DNA of 64,000 bases from Taxillus chinensis (taxonomy: Eukaryota; Streptophyta; Magnoliopsida; Santalales; Loranthaceae). The stretch lies in the NCBI GenBank assembly GCA_023512835.1, contig CM042087.1, positions 53,422,765-53,486,764 on the forward strand, given 5' to 3'. Under the pieces are notes generated by a model. That model searched no databases and was not told the DNA's origin. It saw only the letters and a list, made by a program, of their open reading frames with translations. The position numbers were made by a program, and so were the translations under genes. Positions 57,641 to 64,000 of this stretch are shown piece by piece (positions within the stretch are counted from its first letter, which is position 1; the number at the start of each line of letters is the position of its first letter).

Positions 57641-59716
57641 GAGGATAGGAAGAAGATCACTACACTGCAGATGGTGAGGACGGTCATCAATCTAGATTTT
57701 CATAACAATCCTAAGAAGACCACCGTTGTGACCAGAGCAATAAGCAAGGAAAGGGTGGTGTGAATGATGAGAAGATGGAGAGACATCTGAAGAAGTCCAA
57801 GACTACTGGAGTGAACAAATGCATTTAGAAATCTGATCATTCTAAGAATATGAGGAAATCTAATGCATACGTCATTTCCAAAAATGTGCGGATGCCCCTC
57901 ATGAAAGAAGGTAAACCTGTGAAGCCAACCATTAAGGCCAAGCCTGTCTTGAAGAAGATCCCAGATACCCAGAAGCTTAGCAACATCGGGTTTCAGGGTT
58001 ACTGCTATTACTGTGCGGTATGGGATCACATGGCCAGATTCTATTGGTGGAGGTATCCGGTACAAGCTTCTAGAAAAGAGATGAAGAAATCCAGAAAGAG
58101 CATGTATCTTGCAAAAAAAAAAAAAAAAAACCACTAAGAAGTTTCCGCACTTACTGTCAGAAACAAAGATATGATGAGACTTCATGCTGGTGGAATCCTA
58201 AACCCATTACCACAAACAACAAGTTTGTTGTACTTGGAGACTTGGAGGTTTGTGATAAGTGCGGCAGTGAACGTCACGGTGCAAGGAAAGTACTTATTCC
58301 TGAGCAGAATAAGAAGAAGTACACTGTGAAAGTTTAAGAGAAAAGGAAAGAGAAAACATTTCAGAAGACTGTGAAGACTACGTCTCAAGGAGAGTACTTC
58401 AAGTCTAAAGTAAAATAGGAAGAGCGCTTCAAGTCTAAAGTAAAACAGGTTTGCATGCCTAAGGATAAGGAAGTGGCTCATATCACTGAGATTGCATTGA
58501 AAGCAGACATCAAGGACAGACAGTAAATCCTTGATAGTGGCTACTCAGGCCACATGGCTGGTGACCTAAAGAAAACTGTCAGATGTGAACAAAGACAAAT
58601 CTGGCAATGTAAGATTTGGCAATAATAGCTCTCTAAAAATTAAGGGGTAAGAATAAACTCTTGCATTGGGGCGAATATAATCTAGCATCCGTCAGTCGGC
58701 TGTGTGATACAGATCATGAAGTGACCTTTACAAAAACTGGTTGTCAAGTAAAGAGAAAAAATGATAACACAGTAGCAGCTGGAAGAATGGTAGATGGGCA
58801 CTTGTATGTGATTAATGAGAACACGATTTATAGTTGTCATATAACGAAGATAGAAGAGAATGAATTTTGGCATAGAAGACTGGACATCTCAATTAGAAAA
58901 ACATGAGGAAGCTTGTAAATTGCAAGGCTATTAGAGACATCTCAGACATTAAAAGAGATAGAGAGCATATCTGCTCAGCATACTTACATGGAAAGCAGAC
59001 CAGATTTCATTATAAAGTAAAAGAGTATAATTTAGAAGCAGCTCTGGACACTGTGCATACTGATCTGTGCGTACTAATGAGAAACAAGAGACTCAATGGT
59101 GAGAGATACTTCATCTTATTTATGGATGATTTTATCAGGAGGACCTGCATTATGTATCTAAAGCACAAGACAAAAGCTCTGGAGTGCTTCAAGAAATACA
59201 GAAGAATTGCTGAGAATTATTATGGTCGAAGGATTAAGATCTTAAGATCTGATTAGGGTACTGAGTTTACAAATGATGTTTTTGAATAAACATGGGATTC
59301 AACATCAACTATTAGCAGCAATAACTCCACAAAAAAATGAAATTGTTGAAAGGAAGAACAGGGTTGTTATTGAAATGGGCAGAACTTTACTGCTAGAAGC
59401 TAATCTTCATGCAAGGTTTTGGACAGAGGTAACAAGAACAATTGTACACCTCCTGAACAAAGTAACTCTAAGACCAAGAACAGACAGCTCACCTTATGAA
59501 TTATGGTGTGAGAAGAAATCAACAGCCAAGTACTTCAGAATATTTGGAAGTCCTTGTTTTGTTAAAATAAAGGAACAAGGAAGAGGAAAGTTTCATGCCA
59601 AATCTGAAGAAGGATCATTTGTTGGGTACTCAATTCAAATAAAGGGCTACAAAGTATTTCTTCCACGACTTGGAAAAGTGATAACTTCAAGTGAAGTTAA
59701 GGTTGATGAAAGCTAG
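57641..59716 (+). pseudogene. Copia protease and integrase region
   Basis: The protease motif is at about 58528 (ILDSGYSGHMAGD, where a stop stands in place of the usual Trp). The GAG-pre-integrase block is at 58860-58890 (EFWHRRLD). Integrase core pieces are HTDLCVLM (59062), LFMDDFIRRT (59118) and ILRSD followed by a stop at 59254, then GIQHQLLAAITPQKNEIVER (59288) and SSPYELWCEKKS (59488). Stops and frame changes show it is inactive. Confidence 0.88.
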
Positions 59717-59999
59717 AAGAAGCATATAAATGAAGATAAGAATCCAGAATTTGAGGTAGAAGAACCTCAGGAAGAATAAAAGTCTGAGCATAAAAGAAAA
59801 AGAAAAATGAAGACACAGACTCAGAGAAGTCTGATGAAGATGAGAAGGAAGAGTCCAATCCTGGAGAAGACTCTAGTAAAAGAACCATGAGGACATGGTC
59901 TAGTGTACATGACAAGGATTAGATCCTTGGTGATCCCAGAGTAGGTGTAACTACCAAGAGAAAATTTACTAGAGCTACTTCATTGCTCTCACAAGTTGA

Positions 60000-61318
60000 A
60001 CCAAAGTCAGTTAGAGAGGCAGTAGAGGATGAAACTTGGATCACAGCAATGAATGAGGAGCTGGATCAAATTGAAAAGAACAAGATATGGGAGTTGGTTC
60101 CTAGACCAAAAACAAAAATGTCATCGACACAAAGTGGGTGTTCAGGAATAAGCTGAATGAGGATGGCAAGGTTATTAGGAACAAGGCTATATTGGTATGC
60201 AATGGATACTCTCAGATTGAGGGTATTGATGTGGATGAAACGTTTGCACTAGTAGCAAGGCTAGAAACAATCCAGATGTTTCTTACATTAGCAGCATATA
60301 AGAGATTCAAAGTTTATCAAATAGATGTGAAGTTTTCATTTCTAAATGGTTTGCTAAAATAAGAAGTATATATTGAGTAACCAGATGGAGTACAGATTGC
60401 TGATGAGGAGACACATGTATGCAGATTGAAGAAAGCCCTATATGGCCTCAAGCAAGCTCCCAAAGCATGGTATAGCCGACTGGATGGATATCTAAAGAAA
60501 ATGAATTTCAGCAGAGGAACAGTAGATCATAATCTCTATATTCTAAATTCAGACAGAGGTCAGTTGGCTATCATTATCTATGTAGATGACATTATCTTCG
60601 GAGGAAGTTACTCAGAATTATGTGAAGAATTTGTTAAGAGAATGAGTGATAAATTTGAAATGTCTCTCATAGAAGAATTAACCTACTTCTTAGGACTATA
60701 GATTAAGCAGACTACTGGTGGTATTTTTATATTATAGCACAAGTATGCTAAGAAAATACTAAAGAAGTATGGTATGAAAGGTAGCAAGCCTGTTAGGACC
60801 CCAATGGCTATAGGCTGCAAACTACACGAGGATCAGGAAGGCACGAGTGTGAACCAGAAGGAATATCGAGGCATGATTGGAAACCTCTTATACATTACAG
60901 CCTTTAAACCTGATCTAATGCAAGCTGCGTGTCAGGCGAGTAGATATCAAGTAGACCCCAAGGAGTCTCACTTGCTGGCAGTTAAACGGATCCTTAGATA
61001 CCTACATAGTATACTATAAATGGGGTTGTGATATCCCTCTAAGGATTCCATTGAACTACATGCATATACTGGTGCAGACTGGGTTAAAAATATTGATGAT
61101 AGACGTTCTACTAATGGTTGCAACTTTTATCTAGGCTCAAAATGTGTTGCATGGTTGAGCCGTAAACCGAACAATGTGGCCTATAACACAACCAAAGCTG
61201 AATATGTGGTTACACATGCTGCATGTACAGTGGTGGTATGGATGAATACACAATTATCAGACTTGGCAGTCAATGTGGAATTACCTGTAACTATCTAGTG
61301 TGACAACCAGAGTGCTGT
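60000..61318 (+). pseudogene. Copia reverse transcriptase and RNase H, truncated
   Basis: RT blocks: EAVEDETWITAMNEELDQIE (60020), KALYGLKQAPKAWYSRLDGY (60429) and IYVDDIIFGG (60577) with both catalytic aspartates intact. Next are GMIGNLLYITAFKPD (60872) and DPKESHLLAVKRILRYLHSI (60957). RNase H blocks are DRRSTNGCNFYLGSKCVAWL (61101) and CDNQSAV (61300). The last codon before the LTR at 61319 is in the DNQSA motif. Several in-frame stops occur, e.g. 60361 and 60379. Confidence 0.9.
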
Positions 61319-62741
61319 TGTCACGCCCTCAAATTATGAAGATAACAGAACTAGGAACGCGACGTCCTCACGCCCACACCCGAGGGGTCGAGGGGATTAG
61401 TAGCCAACTATATCCTGTACAAAACTACAACAGGGGTAGAATTGCACTAAAATGATGAAATTCAACATAAGACTTGGTCAATAAATATGGTACAGTAATG
61501 CTTTCATTCCTTTTCCATAAAATCCAACACACATTAAAATAATTTATGTACGTATAAATTCTTAGTACAAATCTAATACAACTTTCACGGACCCTCGTCC
61601 GGATAATTCAAATAAATAAACAAATTATGTTATACAAATCCATAATCCAAGTTACAAAATGTTAGTTAAATAACAAGTAATTTCGGTCCAGCCTCTAACG
61701 AATAGGTCGATACCTGAAACATGTCAACAAAGTAGGAGTGAGCACAAATGCCCAGTAGGTGATCTCCATCTCCTCACCATCCTATAATAAGAAATCCTAA
61801 GTTTACATGGTCAGTGTATGCTTGTGCCAGTGTAGTGTTCTACTCTATCACAATAAGTTCACACTCAATCACAAAATATAACATCATACACATTACATTT
61901 CATTCGTTAAGGGTACACACCGAATGATCCAACCATCCACTGGATTCTTGCAACCAACACCAGGGATCCCAATCACTATCAGACAGCCATATGTGGGACC
62001 TGTGGTGTCCCCAATGACAACCTGCCACATATGGAACCTAGGTTAACCAGCCACATAGAGGACCCGCGGCCTCTTGCCTGCCCTATGTGGGACCCGAGGT
62101 TAACCCAACCAACTCCACCACCAATTCCACACATAAAGTCGATACATAGAATTTTTTAATAATTTAATATTCAATACAACAGCCTCACTAAACATTTAAA
62201 TCACCCGACTAGTGATGGCGTACCACAAATGATATATATATATACACACACACACACTTTACCAAATTAATAATATTAAGCCACAAATAATACTTTTAAC
62301 GTCAAGTTAATAATATCACGCTACAATAATATTTTCAATGTCGAATTAATAATATCAAGCCTAACAATATTTATATTATTAAACCAACATATTTTAACCC
62401 AAGCAGTATTTGTATTATGAAACCAACAATATCAAGCCCAAATTAATATTTAATCTCAAAACTCTAACAATATTAATATAAATTATTATATATATATATA
62501 TATGCAGCCCCCTGCCCGCTCAAGAAGACGCGACAGGGCCGCCCTGCTACTGACCAGGCTGTCAGACGACATAGCCTGGTGGTGCATGTCTTGCGGAAAC
62601 AAGGCCAGGCCGAATGGCTTGGCAAACGTCCTTCTAATAATAATAATAGGTAGATAGGATTGTGAAGGAAAAGAATCAATTAGATAGGAAAAGAATTTCG
62701 GTCGGGAGAAGAAAAAAGAAAGGGGTTGGGGAGAGAATTCG

Positions 62742-62795
<54 letters not shown>

Positions 62796-62818
62796 TCTAA
62801 CAAAGCTTAATCTAGATG

Positions 62819-62849
<31 letters not shown>

Positions 62850-63329
62850 TTGCATACAATTACCAAGAAATCTGTATTTCTCCCTAACAATCCGCGTTGA
62901 TACAATAGAACAGCAAAAGATTAAGAAATCACCTACCTCTTGCCTTCCGAAGGGATTAAACTCACAAGAACAGTCTAAAATCGGTGAAGAGCGACGAAGA
63001 ACACGAAGAACACTATGAACTCTCCTCCGACGGCTAGGGTTTCTCAAAACAAAGTTATAATGAATAATAAAACCCCAAAACCCTATTTTTAATTAAAATT
63101 CGTCCTCCTTTTTAATAATTTCCAAAAAGCCCTCCAAAATTCTATTTTTCACTTATTAACCCTCAATTTAACTCCCAAAAATTACTAAATAACCCATGGA
63201 GGCTTCTGGACCTCAAATTAGGCTCAAATATAGTCAAAACGATCGTATTAATGACCACATTCTCAAAATAATATTCCTAACATCAAATATAGATTAGAAG
63301 TTATGCTAACACATATACGGATCCTTACA
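61319..63329 (-). mobile_element. 3' LTR of a minus-strand element interrupting Copia RNase H
   Basis: Plus-strand start TGTCACGCCCTC, end GGATCCTTACA, so it runs TGTAAGGATCC...GGGCGTGACA on the minus strand (2011 bp). It is preceded (at higher coordinates) by the purine tract. It contains (AT)n runs at 62487-62504 and 62746-62781, with a GC-richer 240-bp block between them. The expected TSD at its outer side would be GCTGT (61314-61318); its partner lies outside the window. Confidence 0.85.
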
Positions 63330-64000
63330 TCCTCCCCACCTTAGACTTTTTCGTCCTCGAAAAAGATAAAATGTCCTTATAAACACTATACTTACACACA
63401 GCTACTACGCATACCCAATATCTAACATATTACCCACACTAATGAATATAATTGCTTCCACTAGCATAATCCTTACATAACCAATCATATTTTATACACA
63501 AGCAACACATAGCAATAACCATACATCATGCCCCTTACAAAAACCATCATATGACCGCGAGTAATTATTTCAAGATACACATCATAGTGAACTTGCTTCG
63601 ACCACCGAGAAAAATTCTCACATTCTCCCCACCTTAGGACTTTTCGTCCCCGAAAAGATTGAACCAACTAACAATCCTAATGATAAGGATCTCTAATTCT
63701 ATGATAGGATTCCAGAACCCCACCTAGCCATTAACCATTGTACTATTAAGGTAACGCTTGGTCCACCCACCATTAACTAACCCAACACTTGAAGACATAC
63801 CATTAACCATTATGAAGTAACAATACATTCACGATTCACATTCCCTTGAACTTACAACGCATCTACTAACCATTCAACATAATAAGGGGGGTTATCATCC
63901 TTTTGTAAACTATTTATGATCCCTTGCCAACGCAAAAAGGCTAAGTCACATGGAATGCAGCATAAACCCGGCCATCACAACAACAAGGCTAAACATGGGC
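63330..64000 (-). mobile_element. 3' internal part of the minus-strand element (inverted copy of about 1510-2198)
   Basis: Reverse complement matches the left edge of the window: GCCAACGCAAAAAGGCTAAG (63936) against CTTAGCCTTTTTGCGTTGGC (1576). The two TTAGGACTTTTCGTC-type tracts are also shared. No coding sequence. Confidence 0.88.

Overview
This window looks like nuclear DNA of a flowering plant, probably a eudicot. Two intron-containing plant genes with GT-AG junctions, a eukaryotic tRNA-Ser and a small host exon fragment sit in a sea of Ty3/Gypsy and Ty1/Copia LTR retrotransposon debris. The background is AT-rich, with (AT)n, (CT)n/(GA)n and poly-A/T tracts. There are no bacterial-style operons.

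Host genes. (1) 6687-7997, minus strand: a four-exon gene for a 236-aa DUF1499-family protein with an organelle-type N-terminus; every junction is in frame. (2) 36264-36345, plus strand: tRNA-Ser(UGA). (3) 36553-36654, plus strand: an isolated terminal exon resembling the C-terminus of Mediator subunit 30. (4) 37270-41381, minus strand: a 14-exon CBSCBSPB gene (four CBS motifs, a PB1 domain and a C-terminal membrane anchor) with a 5'-UTR intron. It reads as a 529-aa protein except for one extra base in each of two homopolymers. From memory, Arabidopsis has MED30 (At5g63480) next to a CBSCBSPB gene (At5g63490), so items 3 and 4 may be a conserved neighbourhood.

Repeat layout. 1-3780: 3' end and 3' LTR of a plus-strand Gypsy-like element. 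3781-4690: decayed LTR copy and Copia RT scrap. 9385-15290: minus-strand Gypsy gag, LTR-like sequence and an unidentified ORF. 15495-25460: a 5' LTR (D) with solo LTR A (16591-24787, TSD TGTGA) inside it; A contains solo LTR B (16888-19175, TSD CTAAA) and a further 3.3-kb insertion flanked by 0.48-kb direct repeats. 25461-26004: PBS and gag start of the D element, cut by a CpG-rich minus-strand LTR (26005-28559) whose internal ORF runs to about 31.4 kb. 33841-34957: a 1.1-kb foldback. 44335-47760: minus-strand Copia pol split by a complete 1.85-kb LTR element (TSD AGATG) and a Tourist-like MITE (TSD TAA). 47960-53515: Gypsy LTR split by another LTR element that itself carries a solo LTR. 54220-61318: plus-strand Copia polyprotein pseudogene, split in gag by a 2.08-kb solo LTR (TSD CCTAC) and cut in RNase H by a minus-strand 3' LTR (61319-63329). 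That last element continues past the window end and is the inverted counterpart of the left-edge element.

The elements form layered insertions whose relative ages can be read from target-site duplications. At least eight LTRs share the termini 5'-TGTAA...GGCGTGACA-3' and carry a GA tract and a copy-specific minisatellite at equivalent positions. I see no dedicated new defence or biosynthetic system. The strongest unusual items are the nested TSD-supported solo LTRs, the 0.48-kb flanking duplication, the long foldback, the CACGTG-rich solo LTR, the small complete LTR element with unidentified coding content, and the two single-base breaks in the CBSCBSPB gene.
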